Positions 1-5,167 of a stretch of 6,464 nt of DNA are shown one piece after another. The DNA is taken from contig JAGGZZ010000087.1 of the NCBI GenBank assembly GCA_021161765.1, positions 1-6,464 on the forward strand, in the 5' to 3' direction. Source of the DNA: Candidatus Methanophagales archaeon (GTDB lineage: Archaea > Halobacteriota > Syntropharchaeia > Alkanophagales > Methanospirareceae). Each line of letters begins with the position of its first letter. Position 1 is the first letter of the stretch. Under the pieces are notes generated by a model. That model was not told where the DNA came from, did no database searches, and saw only the letters and a list, made by a program, of their open reading frames with translations. A program made the position numbers and the translations under genes.

Positions 1-1
1 T

Positions 2-82
2 AATGCACTTAAAGAGTATTGTGATAAGATAAATCAGTCAAATCTGGAAATTAGCGAAGCAAATTTGATCAAACTTTCTTAA
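2..82 (+). CDS. C-terminal end of an unidentified ORF (partial at left edge)
   Basis: An open frame enters from the left edge and ends at TAA 80-82, giving 26 residues that end ANLIKLS. The composition (Lys, Glu, Asn rich, hydrophilic) is compatible with a real C-terminus, but no family is recognisable. It is followed at once by a perfect hairpin and then by reading-frame debris in another frame, so it may instead be the first surviving piece of the broken capsid-like gene that follows. I cannot separate these two options from 26 residues. Confidence 0.3.
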   Translation, partial: NALKEYCDKINQSNLEISEANLIKLS

Positions 83-90
83 AGTTTGAT
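68..90. repeat. 10-bp perfect inverted repeat (hairpin)
   Basis: ATCAAACTTT (68-77) and AAAGTTTGAT (81-90) are exact reverse complements separated by CTT. The stop codon of the partial ORF at 80-82 lies in the loop and the start of the right arm, which suits a 3'-end RNA hairpin. The stem is AT-rich and no T-run follows directly, so a terminator role is only a suggestion. Confidence 0.5.
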
Positions 91-535
91 GGTTCAAGGA
101 TAAGGTTCTGCGGTTTGAATTCGAGAGTGAGGGCGAGTTCAAAAAGTAAAAATCTTTTTTGTAGGCTGGATAAATGGATGCAACAATTGATGTACAGCTA
201 AAGAAAAATTGGAAAAAAGGGGATTTAGGGTAACTACGATCCTTATGTCACTTGATTTGGGTCGTGATTTATGGCGCATGGAAGAATTCAGCTATTCAGA
301 TAGACATTCTGAGGAGATGCCCACACCATACGGCACAATTGACGGTATTGAAATTTATCATAGCAGGAAACTCCCTAAAGGAGTTGCTATCATCTTTGAT
401 AAAACTCATATTGGTACTTTAGAGATACAGGAGGAATTAAGTCCTATAATAACGACCGATTTCGATAAAGAAGGAATTATTAAAAAGAAATTAAAAACGG
501 AAAAATTAGGGAAGAACAAAGAAACGAACGATTGA
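87..535 (+). pseudogene. Decayed viral major-capsid-like protein (HK97-type C-terminal part)
   Basis: The longest open piece is 209-535 (108 codons from a TTG). It reads GFRVTTILMSLDL, then IDGIEIYHSRKLPKG, then VAIIFDKTHIGTLEI. The order 'gf..tti.m.pd', 'G.i.GI.V..S..LP.G', 'a.i.D......l' is what I know from C-terminal halves of HK97-fold phage and provirus capsid proteins. The match is from memory, not a search. Another frame carries the preceding coding-like residues: 90-146 (FKDKVLRFEFESEGEFKK) and 174-233 (MDATIDVQLKKN). That frame has in-frame stops at 87, 147, 162 and 171 and shifts to the long frame near the A-rich run at 200-215. Stops of all three types argue for decay, not recoding. 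The gene is probably a remnant of an integrated virus and not expressed as a functional protein. Another beta-rich structural protein remains possible. Confidence 0.42.
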
Positions 536-754
536 AAGAATTGGATGAGAAAGTAAATATCAAAGCTCTTGAGAAAGTTAAATTTGACTTTGGAAGTCAT
601 AAGGCTGGACTTGTGCTTTTTATCAAATCCACAGAATCTTTATAGTTGAAGTCTAAAGGAAGCAATTGAAGCACATCTTGAGGCTTTTGCAGAAGAAGAG
701 AAGCTGCCCGTTACCCGATTCGCAGGTGTTCAAGAGATAGAAGTGGAAGTGTAG
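484..754 (+). pseudogene. Frameshifted coding debris downstream of the capsid-like remnant
   Basis: Two pieces in different frames look coding by composition. Positions 484-645 read through REEQRNERLKELDEKVN and GLVLFIKSTESL to TAG 643-645. Positions 650-754 read SLKEAIEAHLEAFAEEEK to EVEV and TAG 752-754. The end of the first and the start of the second share SL, as expected if a small insertion or deletion split one gene near 640-650. The first piece overlaps the tail of the capsid-like frame, so it may be either that protein's original C-terminus or the next gene. I do not recognise the family. The helical, charged character is all that can be said. Confidence 0.35.
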
Positions 755-795
755 ATGTAGTTACTCTCGTTTCGGGATAAAATGTAAACGTCCTT

Positions 796-806
796 CTTAT
801 ATACTC
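796..806 (+). promoter_or_regulatory. Probable TATA box for the DUF4258 gene
   Basis: TTATATAC at 798-805 lies about 25-30 bases before the ATG at 831, where an archaeal TATA box would put the transcript start almost at the start codon. No Shine-Dalgarno sequence is visible before the ATG, so a leaderless mRNA fits. Confidence 0.4.
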
Positions 807-830
807 TAAATTTTGAACAGAAGTATATAA

Positions 831-1088
831 ATGGCAGTTTTGAAAAAGATACACGAGTTTGGAAAAAGGAATAGAATAGAATTCACGCACCATGTTCGTT
901 TGAGGATGTACGAAAGGGGGATTAGTGCTGAGGACATACGAGAATGCCTGCTCAAGGGAAGAATAATGGAAAGACATCCAAATGGTAGACCTTATCCAAG
1001 TTATCTTCTCTTTCTTGAGGATAAATATCTGTATGCTGTTTGTGCCGTGGCAGAGAAGAAGATATATGGCTGGGAGAGGAGTTATTAG
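831..1088 (+). CDS. DUF4258-family toxin-like protein, C-terminus altered
   Basis: This 85-residue basic protein carries the DUF4258 signature near the N-terminus: IEFTHHVRLRMYERGIS (residues 17-33) followed by AEDIRECLLKG, the 'fT.Ha..rm.eRgIs..di.e.i..G' pattern. DUF4258 proteins are small and often sit directly upstream of YgiT-type zinc-finger antitoxins, and a toxin role is inferred from that pairing. The start is fixed because TAA occupies 828-830 in the same frame. The next gene is a YgiT-like antitoxin that overlaps it. The protein is coherent up to VAEKKIY (about residue 79) and then ends GWERSY, where the family normally continues with a beta strand of the type 'iiTvy.p'. The last residues therefore look like read-through into antitoxin sequence after a deletion. 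Whether the product is active cannot be told. Confidence 0.6.
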   Translation: MAVLKKIHEFGKRNRIEFTHHVRLRMYERGISAEDIRECLLKGRIMERHPNGRPYPSYLLFLEDKYLYAVCAVAEKKIYGWERSY

Positions 1089-1240
1089 TTATTGAAAACG
1101 TCCATGCAAAGGTTTGCGATAAATGTGGCGAGAAAATAGTGAGTTATGACAAAATGCAGAGAATAGACAGAGTTATAAGCGAATTTTATCGTGGAAAGGT
1201 GGACTTAAAACGAATCACAGCGTATGTAACGTCTATATAA
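1040..1240 (+). pseudogene. YgiT-type zinc-finger antitoxin, 5' truncated
   Basis: The frame gives GEELLVIENVHAKVCDKCGEK and then IDRVISEFYRGKVDLKRI to TAA 1238-1240. The block 'vi.nvpa.vC..CGE' followed by an 'i...i..f..G' helix is typical of the second half of YgiT/MqsA-type zinc-binding antitoxins, which normally begin with a CxxC pair that completes the zinc site. Here only the CDKC pair exists. The frame upstream has no ATG and just runs through the tail of the DUF4258 gene from a TTG at 1040. I infer that the N-terminal zinc half was deleted together with the toxin's C-terminus, the junction lying near 1062-1075. It could be made only by an unusual start or by frameshifting from the upstream gene. 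Confidence 0.5.
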
Positions 1241-1251
1241 GAAGTACTTCT
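1240..1251. repeat. 12-bp perfect palindrome after the antitoxin stop
   Basis: AGAAGTACTTCT is its own reverse complement and begins at the last base of the antitoxin stop codon. It could be an operator half-site pair or chance. Nothing else supports a role. Confidence 0.25.
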
Positions 1252-1315
1252 CAGACAACGCCAAACGTTCATCGGTAGAATCAGCACGACCTAAATATTG
1301 GTTTGATGTCTCTTA

Positions 1316-1588
1316 TTGCAATTATTACAAATAAACAATAAAATAGAGGAAACATTTTTGAAGCACCAAAAGAAATGTCTTTCAGAATACGTTGGAAGTG
1401 AACTATCCCTGAAGAGAGGTAAAACCCGCCTGAGAGCAGATGTGCTCGATGTGTCAAAAGCATTGAAACAAGCTGTGGATACCGCACAGTTAACACTTTG
1501 GGATTTCCTCTACGAGTTAGGAAAAAGGAAAGTCAGCTACACAAATATCACCGTGGATGATTTACGAGAGGAACTTGGCAAAATATGA
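1316..1588 (+). CDS. Possible UPF0175-like antitoxin or small hypothetical protein
   Basis: This 90-residue frame opens with a TTG (an in-frame TGA at 1304-1306 limits it upstream). A later in-frame start, such as the TTG near 1358, is equally possible. The C-terminal third reads SKALKQAVDTAQLTLWDFLYELGKR and then SYTNITVDDLREELGKI. The run 'W.FL..L......N.T..DL.EEL' resembles the end of UPF0175 antitoxins, which pair with PIN-domain toxins, but the usual 'G.iS..kAAeLaG' helix is not visible, so the assignment is weak. The stop TGA overlaps the ATG of the next frame (ATGA at 1585-1588), the junction expected in a translationally coupled toxin-antitoxin pair. The next frame begins MIVSD. The N-terminal 45 residues are not recognisable and may be non-native sequence. 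Confidence 0.35.
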   Translation: MQLLQINNKIEETFLKHQKKCLSEYVGSELSLKRGKTRLRADVLDVSKALKQAVDTAQLTLWDFLYELGKRKVSYTNITVDDLREELGKI

Positions 1589-1680
1589 TCGTTTCTGATT
1601 ACTATTTGGACTATAAACTAATCAAATCCAAATCTGAGAACACTTTGAGCATCTTTAGGGGGCACAATCTAACTTTCTAG
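1585..1680 (+). pseudogene. Short stub beginning MIVSD, possible truncated PIN-domain toxin
   Basis: ATG at 1585 overlaps the preceding stop (ATGA). The frame encodes 31 residues and stops at TAG 1678-1680. MIVSD matches the first strand and first acidic residue of DUF3368/PIN toxins (usually followed by T-S-x-L-I), but the following residues YYLDYKLIKSK do not continue the domain. It is best read as the start of a toxin whose body has been lost or replaced. The evidence is five residues plus the overlap, so confidence is low. Confidence 0.25.
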
Positions 1681-2115
1681 TGATAGAATCACGAACGGTT
1701 TTCCATATCCAGAAACTTTTTGGAAGAGAATCATTGATGCAGCAAATAATCCTGTTCCTAACACAACTCGTGGTCTGCAACCGGGATCAATCTTTTGCAT
1801 ATTTATGCCCGTTCTTTAGACCAGCCATACACAAGTATCCTGAAAATGCATGAAATACGATTCCAGCCGAAATGAAACCGAAAAAATTATATCCTGTGCT
1901 GTACAACAGTTTTATGGTGAAGAAAATGGGCATGAATATGGCAATAGAAGGAATAGAGGACAAAGGGGCATTATTAGGAATTTGAACCATTTGAGGTAGA
2001 GGTTTGCTATGCTTTTGGATGGGAAGTTGGTGTGGAATCACTTTATGATAGCTTACAAGGTGCAAAAGCGATGAAAACGAGGGGTGCAGTAGGTGAAAAG
2101 TTAAAATATCACTAG
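1673..2115 (+). pseudogene. Unidentified protein gene broken by two frameshifts and one stop
   Basis: Three consecutive pieces read as one protein. Positions 1673-1816 carry NGFPYPETFWKRIIDAANNP and TTRGLQPGSIFCIFMPV. After a shift near 1810-1817, the next frame gives RPAIHKYPENA, a stop TGA at 1851-1853, then IPAEMKPKKLYPVLYNSF and MAIEGIEDKGALLG. After a second shift near 1975-1982, 1978-2115 reads FEPFEVEVCYAFGWEVGVE and YDSLQGAKAMKTRG to TAG 2113-2115. The pieces join without gap or overlap, which supports a single decayed gene of about 145 residues. I do not recognise the family. The opposite strand also has a long hydrophobic open frame here, but its N-terminal part does not look like a protein. 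The gene converges tail-to-tail with dys. Confidence 0.4.
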
Positions 2116-2119
2116 ATCT

Positions 2120-3223
2120 TTAGATAGTACCCTCCCCTGCAATCCTCGCGCGCACCGCAGCCACGATCACGGGCAATGCGATGGTAGCATCACAATAAAC
2201 CGTAACTGCTTTCGCTTTCGCTCCTACTTTACCCCATGATTTCGCTTCTTCTAACGTTGCACCACTCAAGCCGCCGTTCTCTGGCGTATCGGTAGTTATT
2301 TGAATAGCGTAATCGAAACCCTCTTGCTCGCGTGGCGCAATCAACGCAGTCTGGAATATGAAGTTCTTTGGCACACCGCCACCGAGTATTATCGCACCCG
2401 TGCGCTTCGCATCGCAGAAAATATCCACCAACTCTTTCATATCGCTGAACGCATCCACCTTCAATGGACTCGTTTGTTTATATATCCATGCGTGTAGCCC
2501 AATCATAGAATCAGCAATTGCGGGGCAAAATACGGGAACGTCGCTATCCACTGCGGCTCTCAGTATAGAATCGCGGTCCGAAAGGTTTTCTCCTATCGCT
2601 TTTGTCAGCTCTCTTATGCTGTAACTGCAACCCCCATCATGGTTCTCGCAATCGAGCGTATCAAAAACCGTTCTTAAAAAAACCTCTAACCTTGCGAATG
2701 CCTCATCATGCACTATCACGTCGTATATTCGATCCAACCCCTGCTCTCTTAACCGTATATCGTCTATCGGTGTTGGTGTCTCCGTTTCCGTCTCAGATAC
2801 CATCTCGTCATTCGTCTCTGCACTTGCAGCCAGACCTGAGCCTTCCACGTCTATTTTATAGTGATGGTCACCAAGAGCTTCTATAATGTCGTGCACGAGG
2901 TTCGCACCGGTTGTTACCACCACGTCCACCTCTTGCTCTCTTACCATCTCTGCTATCACATTTCGCATTCCTGCAGGAACCAGAGCACCGGCAATACCGA
3001 TGAATTTTGTCGTTTCCTCCGTCTGCATTTCTTCGTATATATCCGCTGCTATTGCTAATCTGCCGGCACCGAATGCGCAGCCTCTAAACGCTCTTACGAG
3101 GTCATCTACACTCGTATAAGCCCTTACAGGGCTTTCGGGGTCGTGGGGCAGAGCCCCACACTTACCTATTCTAACGCCTTTCACTTCTTTTAATTGCATT
3201 TCCTTTAAACTTACCATCGTCAC
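2120..3223 (-). CDS. dys: Deoxyhypusine synthase with two unusual inserts
   Basis: Deoxyhypusine synthase transfers the aminobutyl group of spermidine, with NAD, to one lysine of translation factor aIF5A in the cytoplasm. The 367-residue protein shows the family landmarks: FGAGRLAIAADIYEEM (51-66), the VTTGANLVHD segment (103-112), GLDRIYDV (162-169), DSDVPVFCPAIADSMIGLH (about 227-245), GGGVPKNFIFQTALI, DYAIQITTDTPENGGLSGAT, and EAKSWGKVGAKAK containing the catalytic lysine (K332, codon 2228-2230). Its length exceeds the usual archaeal size of about 310-340 residues because of two segments. Residues about 22-35 (CGALPHDPESPVRA) are encoded by a double hairpin. Residues about 127-152 are Ala/Ser/Glu/Thr rich with SETETETPTP. 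The start is GTG at 3223, and ATG at 3217 (third codon) is a reasonable alternative. It is divergent from tRNA-Pro and probably has a nearly leaderless transcript. Family assignment is firm, and the frame is intact. Confidence 0.95.
   Translation of the reverse strand: MTMVSLKEMQLKEVKGVRIGKCGALPHDPESPVRAYTSVDDLVRAFRGCAFGAGRLAIAADIYEEMQTEETTKFIGIAGALVPAGMRNVIAEMVREQEVDVVVTTGANLVHDIIEALGDHHYKIDVEGSGLAASAETNDEMVSETETETPTPIDDIRLREQGLDRIYDVIVHDEAFARLEVFLRTVFDTLDCENHDGGCSYSIRELTKAIGENLSDRDSILRAAVDSDVPVFCPAIADSMIGLHAWIYKQTSPLKVDAFSDMKELVDIFCDAKRTGAIILGGGVPKNFIFQTALIAPREQEGFDYAIQITTDTPENGGLSGATLEEAKSWGKVGAKAKAVTVYCDATIALPVIVAAVRARIAGEGTI
2768..2845 (-). other. Acidic Thr/Glu-rich insert within dys (residues ~127-152)
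   Basis: Between KIDVEG and DDIRLREQGLDRIYD, where the family normally has only a few residues, the protein carries about 25 residues rich in Ala, Ser, Glu and Thr, ending SETETETPTP. The DNA at about 2768-2800 is a short imperfect repeat of GARACN-type codons on the minus strand, suggesting expansion by slippage. It probably forms a flexible surface loop. Confidence 0.6.
3118..3161. repeat. GC-rich double hairpin (palindromic segment) inside dys
   Basis: Two perfect 7-bp stems, each with a 3-base loop, lie 8 bases apart. The first is AAGCCCT (3118-3124), TAC, AGGGCTT (3128-3134). The second is GTGGGGC (3143-3149), AGA, GCCCCAC (3153-3159). The spacer is TCGGGGTC. The segment is much richer in GC than its surroundings and encodes dys residues 22-36, which do not correspond to a family-conserved part. 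Together these suggest an in-frame palindromic insertion element. Confidence 0.6.
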
Positions 3224-3230
3224 ACACTTT

Positions 3231-3256
3231 TATTTATAACAGAGATAAATAAATAA
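3231..3256. promoter_or_regulatory. Divergent promoter region for tRNA-Pro and dys
   Basis: TATTTATAAC (3231-3240) lies about 25 bases before the tRNA 5' end at 3262, a good archaeal TATA distance. On the other strand, TATTTATTTATC (within 3243-3256) is about 25-30 bases before the dys start at 3223, compatible with a nearly leaderless dys mRNA. Only 38 bases separate the two genes, so the two core promoters must be interleaved. Confidence 0.45.
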
Positions 3257-3261
3257 TCTCA

Positions 3262-3335
3262 GGGGCTGTAAGGTAGCCAGGCTATCCTCCCAGCTCGGGG
3301 AGCTGGTAACCGGAGTTCAAATCTCCGCGGCCCCA
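3262..3335 (+). tRNA. tRNA-Pro (anticodon GGG)
   Basis: The sequence folds as a complete cloverleaf. The acceptor stem is GGGGCTG (3262-3268) with CGGCCCC (3328-3334), one G-U pair. The D arm is AGGT/TCCT with three pairs and U13-U22 unpaired, and its loop contains A14, G18G19 and A21. The anticodon stem is CCAGC/GCTGG (3290-3294, 3302-3306). A four-base variable region is followed by T stem CGGAG/CTCCG with loop TTCAAAT. The discriminator is A at 3335, no CCA is encoded and there is no intron. The seven-base anticodon loop is TCGGGGA, placing GGG (3297-3299) at 34-36, which reads proline codons CCC/CCU. Position 33 is C, where almost all tRNAs have U. Confidence 0.9.
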
Positions 3336-3379
3336 TCCCCTGTTGGGAAATACCAAATCCTAAAAAGAGAAAGTGTTGC

Positions 3380-3386
3380 GAGGTGA
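3380..3386 (+). promoter_or_regulatory. Ribosome binding site of ATP synthase subunit C
   Basis: The GAGGTG-type Shine-Dalgarno sequence in GCGAGGTGAAAT lies about 11 bases before the ATG at 3397 and supports that start. No clear TATA box lies between the tRNA end and this gene (61 bases), so transcription may come from the tRNA promoter or a weak local one. Confidence 0.5.
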
Positions 3387-3396
3387 AATATAAGCG

Positions 3397-4479
3397 ATGG
3401 CTGTATCGAAATACGCGTATGTATATGCGAGGATAAGGGCGAGGATGAGCGAACTTATGGACGAGAGGAAGCTAAGAGAACTCGTAGATACTCGCAATGA
3501 AGATTTCTTGTCTTCACTAATGGATACCACTGCGGCATATAAAGATAAATTAACAAAAGCGGCTTTGGTAGGTGTAGAAGCAAGAAAAATAGAGATAACG
3601 CTGAAGGAAGACCTGATTGACCAGTATTTAATGGTGATAAAATCAACGGAAGGTGCGATACAGGATGTTTTTGTGGAACTCCTCAGACGATTGGAGGTAA
3701 AGAATCTGAAAGCAGTTATCCGAGCTAAAGCCGCGGAAGTCCATGAAATTGGAACAGGAACAAGCACCGCAGAAGCCCCTATGTTTTTCCCGGTTGAAGA
3801 TTTCTTCAAACGAAGAATAAGCAGGTTGACCGAGGCTGACTCGATAGAAAACGTAATAAAACAGTCAGAGAATCCATATAAGCGTGTTTTAGAAGATGCG
3901 TTACCGGAATATGAAAAAAGCAAGCGGGTATTAGTCCTTGAGGATGCCCTTGATGAGGAAATATCGGGTGCTATACGAGAAAAGGTAGAACGGCTGAGCA
4001 GAGCGGATAAGGAAATAGCAAGAAGAATTGTTGGGACTGAGTTTGACCTTACGAATCTCATGATTTTGCTGCGCTGCAAATCCGAAGGGATTGCGGAAGA
4101 GGAGATAAGGAAATATCTTTTGCCCGGTGGATTTAGTTTTGATTTTAATCTCGATGCCGGTGCGATGAATGACCCGATTTCCGCGGAGAACGTGAGCAGT
4201 GCCGTTCAGTTGATGCCCGTTTCAGCATATAGGGAGGTGTTAACCAGGGCTTTATCGTCTTATGAAGCGGAGAAATCACTCGTTCCTCTTGAAAACGCCC
4301 TCGCACAATATTTCTTCGCGACGATAAAAAACACACTGCGGGGTTATCCTATTAATATTGGCACGATTATCGGTTTTCTTTACCTCAAAGAAATAGAAAT
4401 ACGGAATCTCTGCACCATTGCCGTCTGCAAAGAGAACGAGGTACCTGCAGAGGAGACGATGAAGATGGTCATGCTGTGA
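3397..4479 (+). CDS. atpC: A-type (V/A) ATP synthase subunit C
   Basis: Subunit C is the funnel-shaped central-stalk part that couples the rotor ring (K) to the stalk (D/F) of the membrane A1Ao ATP synthase, and contains no catalytic residues. The 360-residue protein starts SKYAYVYARIRARMSEL, the family's N-terminal 'Y.Yv.aR.ra..s.L'. It contains the three internal helix signatures: RRLEVKNLKAVIRAK (97-111), TEFDLTNLMILLRCKSEG (214-231) and KEIEIRNLCTI (331-341), consistent with its three-fold architecture and usual length of about 350. In the third, Cys replaces the Arg usually following 'NL'. In most archaea this gene lies within the H-I-K-E-C-F-A-B-D operon. Here it is alone, between tRNA-Pro and a convergent regulator gene. 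The gene symbol varies between systems (ahaC in methanogens, ntpC in others). The frame is intact and identification is firm. Confidence 0.92.
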   Translation: MAVSKYAYVYARIRARMSELMDERKLRELVDTRNEDFLSSLMDTTAAYKDKLTKAALVGVEARKIEITLKEDLIDQYLMVIKSTEGAIQDVFVELLRRLEVKNLKAVIRAKAAEVHEIGTGTSTAEAPMFFPVEDFFKRRISRLTEADSIENVIKQSENPYKRVLEDALPEYEKSKRVLVLEDALDEEISGAIREKVERLSRADKEIARRIVGTEFDLTNLMILLRCKSEGIAEEEIRKYLLPGGFSFDFNLDAGAMNDPISAENVSSAVQLMPVSAYREVLTRALSSYEAEKSLVPLENALAQYFFATIKNTLRGYPINIGTIIGFLYLKEIEIRNLCTIAVCKENEVPAEETMKMVML

Positions 4480-4529
4480 ACCCCCGCACCTTTTATAACC
4501 CACGAGAGAGTAATACATGACTTTAAAAT

Positions 4530-4544
4530 GTGTTTTTCTTTTCC
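4530..4544 (+). terminator. T-rich terminator after subunit C
   Basis: GTGTTTTTCTTTTCC, about 50 bases after the stop codon, is a T-run of the kind that ends transcription by archaeal RNA polymerase. It sits just before the large inverted repeat. Confidence 0.4.
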
Positions 4545-4546
4545 GT

Positions 4547-4580
4547 AAACGCTTTTCTTTTTCTTAAAAGAAAAGGGTTT
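4547..4580. terminator. Long inverted repeat between convergent genes, likely bidirectional terminator
   Basis: CTTTTCTTTT (4552-4561) and AAAAGAAAAG (4566-4575) are exact reverse complements around a TCTT loop. After one G-G mismatch, AAAC (4547-4550) pairs with GTTT (4577-4580), giving 14 pairs. It separates the ends of subunit C (+) and the ACT regulator (-) and touches the latter's stop codon, the classical position of a bidirectional terminator. The stem supplies T-runs on both strands. Confidence 0.6.
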
Positions 4581-5085
4581 ATTGGAGAACTTGCACACCC
4601 TTTACACTCTCTATCCGTCCTATCTCCGCTATTAACTCCCCTGGTATGCCCCTATCGGTAATAATTGTGAGTCTTGGGTCGTCCACGAGATAGGGGTCAT
4701 CGCTAACTGCTTGTCTTATGCCAAACCCCCGCTTTGCTATCACCGTAGCAACTTCGCCAAGTATCCCCTTTTCTTTTGCGTTCCTGGGATGTATTATAAT
4801 CACCGTGAGCCCCAACAAAGGAGCGATGTCAGCAAGAAAGGCAATCGAATGAATATTCCCAAATATCTCTTTTAACTCCGGCTGATTTAAAATTCGCCTC
4901 ACGGTCATATCCACCACCCGCCTGTCTACGCCTGCCTCGTTTGCTATCTGTGCATGGGGTATCTTAATCGCGCCAGATACCACTCTCCCTTCCGGACTTA
5001 CCTGAAGACCCCGTTCCAATAATAACTCTACAACTTTCTTTTGCGATGGAAACCTCTCAAACTTCTCTACTACCTCTCTCCACAT
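4579..5085 (-). CDS. HTH-ACT regulator of amino acid metabolism (COG2150-like)
   Basis: The 168-residue cytoplasmic protein has two parts. The N-terminal half, with MWREVVEKFERFPSQKKVVELLLERG and then IPHAQIANEAGVDRRVVDMTVRRI (42-65), forms a winged/helix-turn-helix DNA-binding region in which recognition-helix residues follow AGVDRRVV. The C-terminal half (about 92-168) is an ACT domain: GLTVIIIHPRNAKEKGILGEVATVIAKRGFGIRQAVSDDP, a strand ending LTIITDR, and a final strand VKGVQVL. ACT domains bind amino acids, so the expected role is amino-acid-responsive gene control, although ligand and targets are unknown. This architecture is an archaeal conserved family. It lies 82 bases downstream of the small membrane protein on the same strand and may be co-transcribed. 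The start ATG at 5085 keeps the conserved MW start. A TATA-like TTATATAAAA lies too close (5088-5097) to serve that start. Confidence 0.85.
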   Translation of the reverse strand: MWREVVEKFERFPSQKKVVELLLERGLQVSPEGRVVSGAIKIPHAQIANEAGVDRRVVDMTVRRILNQPELKEIFGNIHSIAFLADIAPLLGLTVIIIHPRNAKEKGILGEVATVIAKRGFGIRQAVSDDPYLVDDPRLTIITDRGIPGELIAEIGRIESVKGVQVLQ

Positions 5086-5167
5086 CGTTTTATATAACCA
5101 CCAGATTTTTCTATTCTCTGATTTCTGGTCTGGGGGTCTATCTTGTGAAATCTCGTGGTTTTTTATC

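Noticed and set aside
87..233. Possible stop-codon recoding in the capsid-like gene
   Set aside because: TGA, TAA and TAG all interrupt the frame and frameshifts are also present. Intact neighbouring genes show ordinary stop usage, so decay is simpler.
711..977. Minus-strand open frame of 88 codons
   Set aside because: It overlaps the DUF4258 gene, which has clear family motifs, and shows no motif of its own.
1787..2065. Minus-strand hydrophobic frame that could be a membrane protein
   Set aside because: The N-terminal third is not protein-like and the plus strand repairs into a continuous, better-balanced protein. The hydrophobicity follows from antisense of that sequence.
2300..3119. Several plus-strand open frames opposite dys
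   Set aside because: They are shadows of the dys coding strand, rich in Cys, His and Ser, with no family features.
3336..3348. Small hairpin TCCC-loop-GGGA just after the tRNA
   Set aside because: A four-pair stem is too short to separate from chance and no T-run follows.
3360..4079. Long minus-strand open frame (239 codons) opposite subunit C
   Set aside because: It lies fully inside the well-supported subunit C gene, is Ser/Leu/Ile-rich low-complexity translation, and has no recognisable motif.
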